64,000 nucleotides of DNA from Microcella sp. (lineage in GTDB: Bacteria; Actinomycetota; Actinomycetes; Actinomycetales; Microbacteriaceae). Every line of letters starts with the position of its first letter. Within the stretch, counting starts at the first letter, position 1. The stretch covers positions 248,001 to 312,000 of the forward strand of contig NZ_CP075524.1 in the NCBI RefSeq assembly GCF_025808395.1. The letters are read 5' to 3'. This document shows positions 1 to 6,946 of the stretch, in pieces. Below the pieces are notes generated by a model. It made no database searches. It was not told the origin of the DNA and was given only the letters and a program-made list of their open reading frames with translations. Made by a program: the position numbers and the translations under genes.

Positions 1-284
1 TCGTCGATCTCGACGCCGAGCGACCGCAGGGCCTCGATCATGAGCGCAGAGTCGCGAGAGTGCAGTGGCTGCCGCAGCTGCGATGGTCGATCGGCGAGGG
101 CGGCGAGCACGAGCTCGCGGTTGGTCAGGCTCTTCGACCCCGGAAGGCCGAGTCGCGCCGCGAGCCTCTCGGTCGCGCGGGGCGCGGGCCAGTTGCCGTC
201 GGCATCGAGGCCCTCGGCGGTGCCAGGGCGCTCGTCATCGCCGTATGGCGAGAATCGGGCGCCGGAATACGTGAATACCTGCAT
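1..284 (-). CDS. aroA: 3-phosphoshikimate 1-carboxyvinyltransferase (EPSP synthase), N-terminal part
   Basis: This is the first ~94 codons of AroA, running off the left edge. The enzyme transfers enolpyruvate from PEP to shikimate-3-phosphate in aromatic amino acid synthesis. Diagnostic residues are visible: LPGSKSLTNRELVLAALAD around residues 49-67, the substrate-binding loop with its invariant Lys, then SRDSALMIEALRSLG. The ATG at 284-282 is chosen because translation from it gives the usual short N-terminal extension. It is divergent from sigR, and the sigR stress promoter at 264-289 lies over its start codon, so the two genes share control DNA. aroA beside sigR/sigH is a known actinobacterial arrangement. 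Confidence 0.93.
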   Translation of the reverse strand, partial: MQVFTYSGARFSPYGDDERPGTAEGLDADGNWPAPRATERLAARLGLPGSKSLTNRELVLAALADRPSQLRQPLHSRDSALMIEALRSLGVEID

Positions 285-289
285 CGGTT
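264..289 (+). promoter_or_regulatory. SigR/SigH-type promoter (GGAAT-N18-GTT) for sigR
   Basis: GGAAT at 264-268 and GTT at 287-289 are separated by exactly 18 bases. This is the established consensus for SigR (Streptomyces) and SigH (Mycobacterium) promoters. It points at sigR, implying positive autoregulation with a start near 296-299. It overlaps codons 1-7 of divergent aroA. Confidence 0.8.
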
Positions 290-391
290 ATCAGAGTAAC
301 GGCACCGCGCACGGTGCCCCGTTGCGACCACGCGAGAGGATGCCCGAGGTGACCTTGCTGCTGCACCCGCCGTCGGCCGAGCTCGCGCCGT

Positions 392-397
392 TAGACT
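392..397 (+). promoter_or_regulatory. -10 element TAGACT, candidate leaderless promoter of sigR
   Basis: TAGACT lies 8 bases before the ATG at 406, so transcription would begin at or next to the start codon. No convincing -35 is seen. It would give basal, stress-independent sigR mRNA in addition to the SigR-dependent promoter upstream. Confidence 0.45.
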
Positions 398-405
398 CGC
401 GCCTG

Positions 406-1056
406 ATGACCGAGAACGCGCAATCAGAAGCCGAAGAGCTCGCCGAACGTCGCCGACTGTTTCAAGAACAGGCGCTGCCGTTCATGGACCAGCTCTACGG
501 AGCGGCGATGCGCATGACGAAGAACCCGGCCGATGCTGCCGATCTCGTGCAAGAGACCTTCGGCAAGGCCTTCGCGGCCTTCGGCCAGTTCGAGCAGGGC
601 ACCAACCTCAAGGCCTGGCTCTATCGCATTCTGACGAACACCTTCATCAACGTGTACCGCAAGAAGCAGCGCGACCCATACCAGGGCGCACTCGAAGAGC
701 TCGAAGACTGGCAGCTGGGTGGCGCTGAGTCTGCCACCTCGAACTCGAGCAGGTCGGCTGAAGCCGAGGCGATCGACCGCATGCCGGCGAGCGCCGTCAA
801 AGATGCCCTGCAGTCGATTCCCGAAGACTTTCGACTGGCGGTGTACTTCGCCGACGTCGAGGGCTTCTCGTATCAAGAGATCGCCGACATCATGAAGACC
901 CCGGTCGGCACGGTCATGAGCCGACTGCACCGCGGCCGACGGCTGCTGCGCGATCTGCTCGCCGACTACGCACGCGAACGCGGCATCACAACCCCTCTGG
1001 CGGCGACCAGCCCGGCAGCCTCCGCCGCCACGACGAGCACGACAAGGAGCCCATGA
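406..1056 (+). CDS. sigR: ECF RNA polymerase sigma factor SigR/SigH (thiol-oxidative stress)
   Basis: A 216-residue group IV sigma factor that directs RNA polymerase to thiol-stress genes. Region 2 is visible as ALPFMDQLYGAAMRMTKNPADAADLVQETF and region 2.4 as FGQFEQGTNLKAWLYRILTNTFIN; region 4 includes YFADVEGFSYQEIADIMKTP and TVMSRLHRGRR. The order and wording match SigR/SigH/SigE-type factors paired with RsrA. The open frame extends far upstream, but ATG 406 begins at the expected family N-terminus (MTENAQ). In-frame GTG 349, with GAGAGG at 334-339, and ATG 340 could give a longer isoform. It overlaps rsrA, whose ATG is at 1053. The alanine/threonine-rich C-terminal tail after region 4 is not conserved. 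Confidence 0.93.
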   Translation: MTENAQSEAEELAERRRLFQEQALPFMDQLYGAAMRMTKNPADAADLVQETFGKAFAAFGQFEQGTNLKAWLYRILTNTFINVYRKKQRDPYQGALEELEDWQLGGAESATSNSSRSAEAEAIDRMPASAVKDALQSIPEDFRLAVYFADVEGFSYQEIADIMKTPVGTVMSRLHRGRRLLRDLLADYARERGITTPLAATSPAASAATTSTTRSP

Positions 1057-1298
1057 TGACTGACTGCGGCTGCGACAAGGCAAAGGCCGAACTCGAAGAG
1101 TTCTTGCACAACGAGCTCAGTGCTGAGCAGTGCCAAGACATTCGTGATCACATGGCGAACTGCGACGACTGCTCAGCCGAGCATCTCGTCGGCATCACGC
1201 TGACGAACAAGGTCAAAGAAGCGTGTCAAGAGAAGGCCCCTGATGAGCTGCGCGAGCTCGTGCTGGGTGCGATCTCGACGATCGACGCACCGTCATAG
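1053..1298 (+). CDS. rsrA: Zinc-binding redox anti-sigma factor RsrA/RshA
   Basis: An 81-residue ZAS-family anti-sigma factor that holds SigR inactive until disulfide stress oxidises its cysteines and expels zinc. The signature H33-x3-C37-x2-C40 (DHMANCDDC) is present, with N-terminal Cys5 and Cys7. Cys7 aligns by spacing with the fourth ligand of RsrA. It starts at tandem ATGs (1053 or 1056) after AAGGAG at 1044-1049, overlaps the sigR stop and is translationally coupled. Its stop overlaps the stop of the convergent small gene by a few bases. Confidence 0.92.
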   Translation: MMTDCGCDKAKAELEEFLHNELSAEQCQDIRDHMANCDDCSAEHLVGITLTNKVKEACQEKAPDELRELVLGAISTIDAPS

Positions 1299-1493
1299 CC
1301 GACGCTCATTGCCCCGCTTGTAGTTGCCGGTCACCCGAGCGAGAAGCTGCTGCTCGTCGCGACCTGCCGCGACGTCGTCGAGAAATTTCGCCGCAGCCCG
1401 GCCCCGCAGCGTCGCGGCCACCCGGCCGTGGTGCCGCACGACGATCTCGCCGCTCGCTCTCGTCTCGACGGTGAATCCTTCTGCCTCGGCCAT
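1293..1493 (-). CDS. Small conserved hypothetical protein downstream of kgd
   Basis: A 66-residue basic protein starting at ATG 1493, 14 bases after the kgd stop and therefore probably in the same transcript. It begins MAEAEGFTVETRASGEIVVR and ends in LLARVTGNYKRGNERRL, a highly charged tail that looks like a nucleic-acid or protein contact surface. No signal peptide, membrane segment or cysteine is present. I do not recognise a named domain. Codon use matches neighbours, and coupling to kgd supports a real gene. Function unknown. Confidence 0.7.
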   Translation of the reverse strand: MAEAEGFTVETRASGEIVVRHHGRVAATLRGRAAAKFLDDVAAGRDEQQLLARVTGNYKRGNERRL

Positions 1494-1507
1494 GGCATCG
1501 CTCTCGT

Positions 1508-4500
1508 TCAGTCGGCGAGCGCGGCGTCCATGATCTCGGCGTGCTCGAGGCTGCTGCGCTTGCTCGACCCGGTGGCCGGTGATGCCGATGCGGGCCGCGA
1601 GATGACGCGCATGGCGGGCATGCCGCGCTTCTGAGTCTCGAGAGCCAAGAACGGCCAGGCTCCTTGGTTCTCGGGCTCGTCTTGCACCCACACCAGTTCG
1701 GCGTTCGCATAGCGTTCGGTGATCTCGCGCAGTTGCTGCTCGGGCAGCGGGTGAAACTGCTCGAGCCTGACGAGCGCGATGCCGGTGGTCTCTCGCTTCT
1801 CGATCTCGCCGACGAGGTCGTAGTGGATCTTGCCGGCGTGCAGCAGCACGCGACGCACCGATGAGGCATCGGTGACACGGGCATCGTCGATGACCAGCTC
1901 GAAGCGACCGCTGGTGAAGTCAGAGACTTCGCTCGTCGCGCCACGAAGCCGCAGCATCGACTTCGGGGTGAAGACGATGAGGGGGCGGCGAGGCCGGGCG
2001 TAGGCCTGACGGCGCAGCAGGTGGAAGTATGACGCGGGGGTCGACGGCCTGGCCACGGTCATGTTGTCTTCGGCGGCGAGCTGCAAGAAGCGCTCGATGC
2101 GGGCCGACGAGTGATCGGGGCCCTGGCCTTCATAGCCGTGGGGCAGCAGCAGCACGACGCTCGAGCGCTGGTTCCACTTCTGCTCTGCCGAGGCGATGAA
2201 GGTATCGATGATGGTCTGGGCGCCGTTGGCGAAGTCGCCGAACTGCGCTTCCCACAGCACGAGGGCGTCTGGCCGTTCGACCGAGTAGCCGTATTCGAAG
2301 CCCATCGCGGCATACTCGCTCAACAACGAGTCGTAGATCCAGAACCGGCCCTGGTTCTCGCTGAGGTTCATGAGCGGCAGCCACTCTTGACCGTTGAGGC
2401 GATCGTGCAGCACCGCGTGACGCTGCACGAAGGTGCCGCGGCGAGAGTCTTGCCCCGACATGCGCACCGGGGTGCCTTCCATGAGCAGCGAGCCGAGGGC
2501 GAGCAGTTCGCCGAAGCCCCAGTCGATCTGGCCGTTGCGGCTCATCTCGACGCGCTTCTTCAGCATGGCCTGCAGCTTCGTGTGCACGGTGAAGCCCGCG
2601 GGCGGGTTGTCGTGGGCGTCGCCGATGTGGTGGATGACCGCCACATCGACACCGGTCGACTCTGGTTCTCCTGACAAGTCGTCTGAGTCGAGGGCGAGAC
2701 CGCCGTCGACGACCGGAATCGCGCCCGTCTGGGCCGCGTGAGTCTCGGCGAACGCCACTTCGAGCCGCTCTTGGAAGTCGCGATGCGCGGCTTCGAACTC
2801 TTCTTCGGTGATGTCGCCGCGACCGACGAGGGCCTCGGTGTAGAGCGTGCGCACGCTGCGCTTCGCCTCGATGAGGTTGTACATGAGCGGCTGCGTCATC
2901 GAGGGGTCGTCGCCCTCGTTGTGACCGCGACGGCGGTAGCAGACCAGATCGACGACGACATCGCGCTTGAACTCTTGCCGGTAGGCGAAGGCGATCTCGG
3001 CGACGCGCACGACTGCTTCGGGGTCGTCGCCGTTGACGTGCAAGATCGGCGCCTGAATCGACTTGGCGATATCGGTGGCGTAGATCGACGAGCGCGCTTC
3101 ACCGGGGGGCGTCGTGAAGCCGACCTGGTTGTTGACGACGATGTGTATGGTGCCGCCGGTGCGGTAGCCGCGCAGCTGGCTCAGCTGCAGGGTCTCGAAG
3201 ACGACGCCCTGGCCTGCCATCGCGGCATCGCCGTGGATGAGCACCGGAAGCGTCGTGAAGGTTCCGACGTTCTTGCGATCTTGCTTGGCCCTGACGATTC
3301 CTTCGAGCACGCCGTTGACTGCTTCGAGGTGCGAGGGGTTCGCGGCGAGCGACACCTCGATCTGCTGGCCGTTCATCGCGGTGAAGGTGCCTTGCGTGCC
3401 GAGGTGATACTTGACGTCGCCTGAGCCCTGCACCGACCGCGGGTCTTGCGTGCCCTCGAACTCGCGGAAGATCTGCCCGTAGGTCTTTCCGCCGATGTTG
3501 GCGAGCACGTTCAAGCGCCCGCGGTGCGCCATGCCGATGGCGACCTCGTCCATGCCCTGCTCGGCCGCGCCCTGCAAGATCTCGTCGAGCAGCGGAATCA
3601 CGCTCTCGCCGCCCTCGAGGCTGAATCGCTTCTGACCGACGTACTTGGTCTGCAGGAAGGTCTCGAACGCCTCGGCCTGGTTGAGCTTGCCCAGAATGCG
3701 CATCTGCTCGTCGTGCGTGGGCTTCTGGTAGGGCTTCTCGAGCCGTTCTTGAAACCAGCGGCGCTGCTCGGGCTCTTGAATGTGCATGTACTCGATGCCC
3801 ACAGTGCGGCAGTAGGTGTCGCGCAGCACGCCGAGCACTTCACGCAGCAGCATCGAACGCCGGCCGCCGAAGCCGCCGGTGACGAATTCGCGATCGAGAT
3901 CCCAGAACGTGAGACCGTGGCTGGCGATGTCGAGGTCGGGGTGCGAGCGCTGCTTGTACTGCAAGGGGTCGACATCGGCCATGAGGTGGCCGCGCACGCG
4001 GTACGAGTTGATGAGTTCTTGCACGCGGGCGGTCTTGTTGACGTCGTCGGCAAGGTCGACGTGAATGTCTTGCGCCCAGTGGATCGGGTCGTACGGAATA
4101 CGCAGATCGGCGAAGATGTCTTCGTAGAAGTGGCGTTCGCCGATGACGAGCTCGTGAATCTTCTTGAGAAACTCGCCTGAACCGGCGCCCTGAATGACGC
4201 GGTGGTCGTAGGTGCTCGTCAGGGTGATGGTCTTGCCGACACCGAGCTCGGCGAGGGTCGCTTGCGACATGCCCTGAAACTCGGCCGGGTATTCGAGAGC
4301 GCCAGCCCCGATGATGGCGCCTTGCCCCTTCATGAGCCGGGGCACCGAGTGAACGGTGCCGATGCCGCCCGGGTTGGTGAGCGAGATCGTGTTGCCCTGA
4401 AAGTCGGCCGCCGCGAGCTTGTTGTCTCGTGCTCGCTTGACGACGTCTTCATAGGCGGTGAGAAACTCGCTGAAGTTCATCGAGCCGCACTTCTTGATGC

Positions 4501-5263
4501 CCGGCACCAGCAGTGAGCGGGTGCCGTCTGGCTTCGGCAGGTCGATCGCGATGCCCAGGTTGATCTGGGCGGGCGTCACGACGACGGGCTTGCCGTCGAT
4601 CTCGTCGTAGTAGACGTTCTGGCTCGGAAACTCTTGCAGCGCCTTCACCATCGCCCACGCGATGAGGTGCGTGAAGCTGACCTTGCCGCCGCGGGCGCGC
4701 TTGAGGTGGTTGTTGATGACGATGCGGTTGTCGATCATCAACTTCGCGGGAATGGTGCGCACGCTCGTCGCGGTGGGCACCGTGAGGCTCGCATCCATAT
4801 TGGTGGCGAGGGCTTTGGCCATGCCCTTGAGAGGCGTGACGATGTCGTCGGGCTCGCCGTCTCCGTCAGCGTCGACGACCGGGGTGCTCGAGGTGTCGGG
4901 GGCCTGCGCCGGAATCGGGGCGGGCTGCGGGGCGATCGAGGTGGTCTTCGCCACGGGCTGGCTGCCCGTCACCGGCACAGATGCCACGGGAATCGACCCG
5001 GTCGTCGTCGGCACGTCGGGCGCGGCCGCGGGCGGCGGCGGCACCTCGATCGCGGTGTCTGCCGCGGGCTCGGGCGCCGGCTCTACCGCCGCGCCGCTCG
5101 TCGTCGCCTGGTGGTACTTCTCGAGAATGGGCCACCACGAGGGGTCGACCGAGTTGCGGTCGGCCTTGTACTGCTCGTACAGCTCGTCGACGAGCCACTC
5201 ATTGGCCCCGAACTCGCCCGATGCTCCGCCGTCAGAGCTGATTCCGGTCACTTGGCTCGACAC
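1508..5263 (-). CDS. kgd: Multifunctional 2-oxoglutarate dehydrogenase E1/E2 (2-oxoglutarate decarboxylase)
   Basis: A 1251-residue fused enzyme of the TCA cycle, the actinobacterial form in which an E2 acyltransferase domain is joined to a thiamine-diphosphate E1 domain. In order: an N-terminal GANEWLVDELYEQYKAD segment, an Ala/Pro-rich linker (about residues 45-115), the acyltransferase core with catalytic YDHRVIQG near residue 353, then E1 with GMAHRGRLNVLANI near 578 and the ThDP motif GDAAMAGQG through NNQVGF at about 678-716. No lipoyl domain is present, as is usual for this family. GTG 5263 is chosen because it begins VSSQVTG, the family N-terminus; the frame is open further upstream but without homology. 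It is divergent from guaB1. Confidence 0.95.
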   Translation of the reverse strand: MSSQVTGISSDGGASGEFGANEWLVDELYEQYKADRNSVDPSWWPILEKYHQATTSGAAVEPAPEPAADTAIEVPPPPAAAPDVPTTTGSIPVASVPVTGSQPVAKTTSIAPQPAPIPAQAPDTSSTPVVDADGDGEPDDIVTPLKGMAKALATNMDASLTVPTATSVRTIPAKLMIDNRIVINNHLKRARGGKVSFTHLIAWAMVKALQEFPSQNVYYDEIDGKPVVVTPAQINLGIAIDLPKPDGTRSLLVPGIKKCGSMNFSEFLTAYEDVVKRARDNKLAAADFQGNTISLTNPGGIGTVHSVPRLMKGQGAIIGAGALEYPAEFQGMSQATLAELGVGKTITLTSTYDHRVIQGAGSGEFLKKIHELVIGERHFYEDIFADLRIPYDPIHWAQDIHVDLADDVNKTARVQELINSYRVRGHLMADVDPLQYKQRSHPDLDIASHGLTFWDLDREFVTGGFGGRRSMLLREVLGVLRDTYCRTVGIEYMHIQEPEQRRWFQERLEKPYQKPTHDEQMRILGKLNQAEAFETFLQTKYVGQKRFSLEGGESVIPLLDEILQGAAEQGMDEVAIGMAHRGRLNVLANIGGKTYGQIFREFEGTQDPRSVQGSGDVKYHLGTQGTFTAMNGQQIEVSLAANPSHLEAVNGVLEGIVRAKQDRKNVGTFTTLPVLIHGDAAMAGQGVVFETLQLSQLRGYRTGGTIHIVVNNQVGFTTPPGEARSSIYATDIAKSIQAPILHVNGDDPEAVVRVAEIAFAYRQEFKRDVVVDLVCYRRRGHNEGDDPSMTQPLMYNLIEAKRSVRTLYTEALVGRGDITEEEFEAAHRDFQERLEVAFAETHAAQTGAIPVVDGGLALDSDDLSGEPESTGVDVAVIHHIGDAHDNPPAGFTVHTKLQAMLKKRVEMSRNGQIDWGFGELLALGSLLMEGTPVRMSGQDSRRGTFVQRHAVLHDRLNGQEWLPLMNLSENQGRFWIYDSLLSEYAAMGFEYGYSVERPDALVLWEAQFGDFANGAQTIIDTFIASAEQKWNQRSSVVLLLPHGYEGQGPDHSSARIERFLQLAAEDNMTVARPSTPASYFHLLRRQAYARPRRPLIVFTPKSMLRLRGATSEVSDFTSGRFELVIDDARVTDASSVRRVLLHAGKIHYDLVGEIEKRETTGIALVRLEQFHPLPEQQLREITERYANAELVWVQDEPENQGAWPFLALETQKRGMPAMRVISRPASASPATGSSKRSSLEHAEIMDAALAD

Positions 5264-5382
5264 AGCCGACCGCCCACTTTCGCTTGATTTCGAAGGGTTC
5301 GTGCGCGCGCACCCGCCCATGGGTCGCGCGCAGACAAGCTTAACCGCTTTGGCGCGGCGGCGCGGTCGAGCCGCGGGCCGAG

Positions 5383-5388
5383 TAGCGT
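5383..5388 (+). promoter_or_regulatory. -10 element TAGCGT, leaderless promoter of guaB1
   Basis: TAGCGT is followed by 7 bases and then the GTG start of guaB1, so the transcript should begin at or next to the start codon. No ribosome-binding site is present between them. Confidence 0.6.
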
Positions 5389-5395
5389 TAATTCC

Positions 5396-6835
5396 GTGCG
5401 ATTTTTGACCGAACGGCCTCAGCACGATTTGACCTACTCTGACGTGTTCTTGGTGCCGCAGCACTCGAACGTGGGCAGCCGACTGGGCGTCGACCTCACC
5501 GTCGATGATCCGACAGGGCTGCGGGTGCCGATCGTGGCCGCCAACATGACCTCGGTCACGGGGCCACGGCTCGCCGCCGCGATGGCCCGCCGAGGCGGCC
5601 TCGGCGTGCTGCCGCAAGACCTCGCACTGCAAGATCTCGACGCGGCGATTCACGCCGTGAAGGCCGCGTCGCCGCTGCTCGATGCTCTCGTGAGAGTCGA
5701 TCGCGCCACCACGATCGCGGCGGCTCGCTCCCTCGTCGCCGACACTGCGGGCGCAGTGGTGACGATCGTCGATGCCGATGGCGAGCCCGAGCGCTGCATC
5801 TCGGCAGCGGCTCTGCGCCACGCGCTCGCCCACTCTGTCGTGGGTGATCTCGTCGCCGACGACCTGCCGTCGATCGACGACGACGATGTCACCGATGCGA
5901 GGTCGGCATTCGACCTCATCGACGCGGCGGGCGTCGACGCCGTCGCCGTGCGGCACCATGGGCGCATCGTCGGTTCGCTGAGTGCGCGAAGCGCCGTGCG
6001 CGCCACGCTGTATTCACCGGCGGTGGATGCTCACGGCAGGCTGCGCGTCGCCGCAGCGGTCGGCATCAACGGTGATGCTGCCGCTCGTGCTGCCGCCCTC
6101 GTGCAGGCCGGCGTCGATGTGATCGTCATCGACACGGCTCACGGTCATCAGCAGCAGGCGGCCGATGCGGTGCGCGCTGTCGCGGGCGCCGCGCTGGGGG
6201 TGCCGATCGTGGCGGGCAACGTCGTCACCGTCGAGGCCGTGCGCGACCTCGTGGCCGCTGGCGCCGATGTGCTGAAGGTCGGTGTCGGGCCGGGGGCGAT
6301 GTGCACGACCCGCATGATGACGGCGGTCGGTCGCCCGCAGTTCTCGGCCGTGCTCGAGACTGCTGAGGTCGCCCGCGAGCTGGGGGCTCGCGTCTGGGCA
6401 GACGGGGGAGTGCGCTACCCGCGAGACGTCGCGCTGGCGCTCGCCGCCGGGGCCTCGGCCGTCATGATCGGGTCGTGGTTCGCCGGCACCCTCGAGGCGC
6501 CTGGTGACCTCGAGGTCGACGAAGACGGTCGGTGGTTCAAGAGCAGCTGGGGCATGGCGTCGAGCAAGGCGGTCGAGCAGCGCTTCCGGCGACTGAGCGC
6601 CTTCGAGCGCGCGCGCAAGACCCTGTTCGCCGAAGGAATCTCGAGCTCGCGCATCTATCTCGACCCCGAACGGCCCTCGCTCGACGACCTGCTCGACATG
6701 ATCACGTCGGGGCTGCGGTCATCGATGACGTATGCGGGAGCATCCACTCTGCCCCAATTCGCCGAGCGGGCCGTCGTCGGCACGCAATCGGCCGCGGGAT
6801 ACGACGAGGGCAAGGCGCTGCCCGTCTCATGGTGA
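5396..6835 (+). CDS. guaB1: GuaB1-family IMP dehydrogenase-related protein / GMP reductase
   Basis: A 479-residue member of the IMPDH/GMPR superfamily. It has the (beta/alpha)8 barrel interrupted by a CBS-pair insert (about residues 95-205) and the catalytic loop GPGAMCTTR with Cys303. Mycobacterial GuaB1 of this length was shown to be a GMP reductase that returns GMP to IMP, so that activity is the best guess here rather than IMPDH. The substrate motif IDTAHGH and the flap region SSWGMASSKAV differ from classical GuaB. GTG 5396 is supported by the leaderless -10 seven bases upstream. Divergent from kgd and followed by the CNNM transporter pair. Confidence 0.85.
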   Translation: MRFLTERPQHDLTYSDVFLVPQHSNVGSRLGVDLTVDDPTGLRVPIVAANMTSVTGPRLAAAMARRGGLGVLPQDLALQDLDAAIHAVKAASPLLDALVRVDRATTIAAARSLVADTAGAVVTIVDADGEPERCISAAALRHALAHSVVGDLVADDLPSIDDDDVTDARSAFDLIDAAGVDAVAVRHHGRIVGSLSARSAVRATLYSPAVDAHGRLRVAAAVGINGDAAARAAALVQAGVDVIVIDTAHGHQQQAADAVRAVAGAALGVPIVAGNVVTVEAVRDLVAAGADVLKVGVGPGAMCTTRMMTAVGRPQFSAVLETAEVARELGARVWADGGVRYPRDVALALAAGASAVMIGSWFAGTLEAPGDLEVDEDGRWFKSSWGMASSKAVEQRFRRLSAFERARKTLFAEGISSSRIYLDPERPSLDDLLDMITSGLRSSMTYAGASTLPQFAERAVVGTQSAAGYDEGKALPVSW

Positions 6836-6841
6836 ACGACG

Positions 6842-6847
6842 TATACT
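6842..6847 (+). promoter_or_regulatory. -10 element TATACT upstream of the leader ORF and CNNM operon
   Basis: TATACT, close to consensus, ends 9 bases before ATG 6857. Transcription would start at or 1-2 bases before the leader ORF, making it essentially leaderless. It lies just after the guaB1 stop. Confidence 0.55.
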
Positions 6848-6856
6848 CACAGCGAT

Positions 6857-6946
6857 ATGGAGCCTCCTAGTTCGGGCGATACGACTGCCCCAGACGAACC
6901 CAGCCATAGACCCTCGCCGGTGATCGGGGGCCGTCGTGAGTTCTGA
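6857..6946 (+). CDS. Proline-rich leader peptide overlapping the CNNM transporter start
   Basis: A 29-codon ORF that begins MEPPSSGDTTAP and continues with PDEP and RPSP, giving six prolines mixed with acidic residues, before ending GGRREF. It starts 9 bases after a strong -10 and its TGA (6944-6946) lies 8-10 bases inside the next gene (GTG 6936), so translation of the two is likely coupled. Short leaders with EPDP-like runs upstream of Mg2+ transport genes (MgtL) act by destabilising the ribosome at low Mg2+. The similarity here is in composition and position only. It could alternatively be a chance ORF; its function is an inference. Confidence 0.5.
   Translation: MEPPSSGDTTAPDEPSHRPSPVIGGRREF

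Noticed and set aside
40..405. sigR start at ATG 40, giving 338 residues
   Set aside because: The extra 122 residues cross the aroA coding region and the SigR promoter and have no homology-like features. Starts at 406, or 349/340 for a long isoform, fit the promoters.
6023..6030. Recurring GGATGC words across the window as a possible functional repeat
   Set aside because: The number I noticed across both strands (roughly 25-35) is about what chance gives for a hexamer in 64 kb. There is no fixed spacing or orientation.
6848..6856. An M-box or other Mg2+ riboswitch before the CNNM genes
   Set aside because: Only 21 bases separate guaB1 and the leader ORF, and the -10 takes six of them. There is no room for an aptamer.
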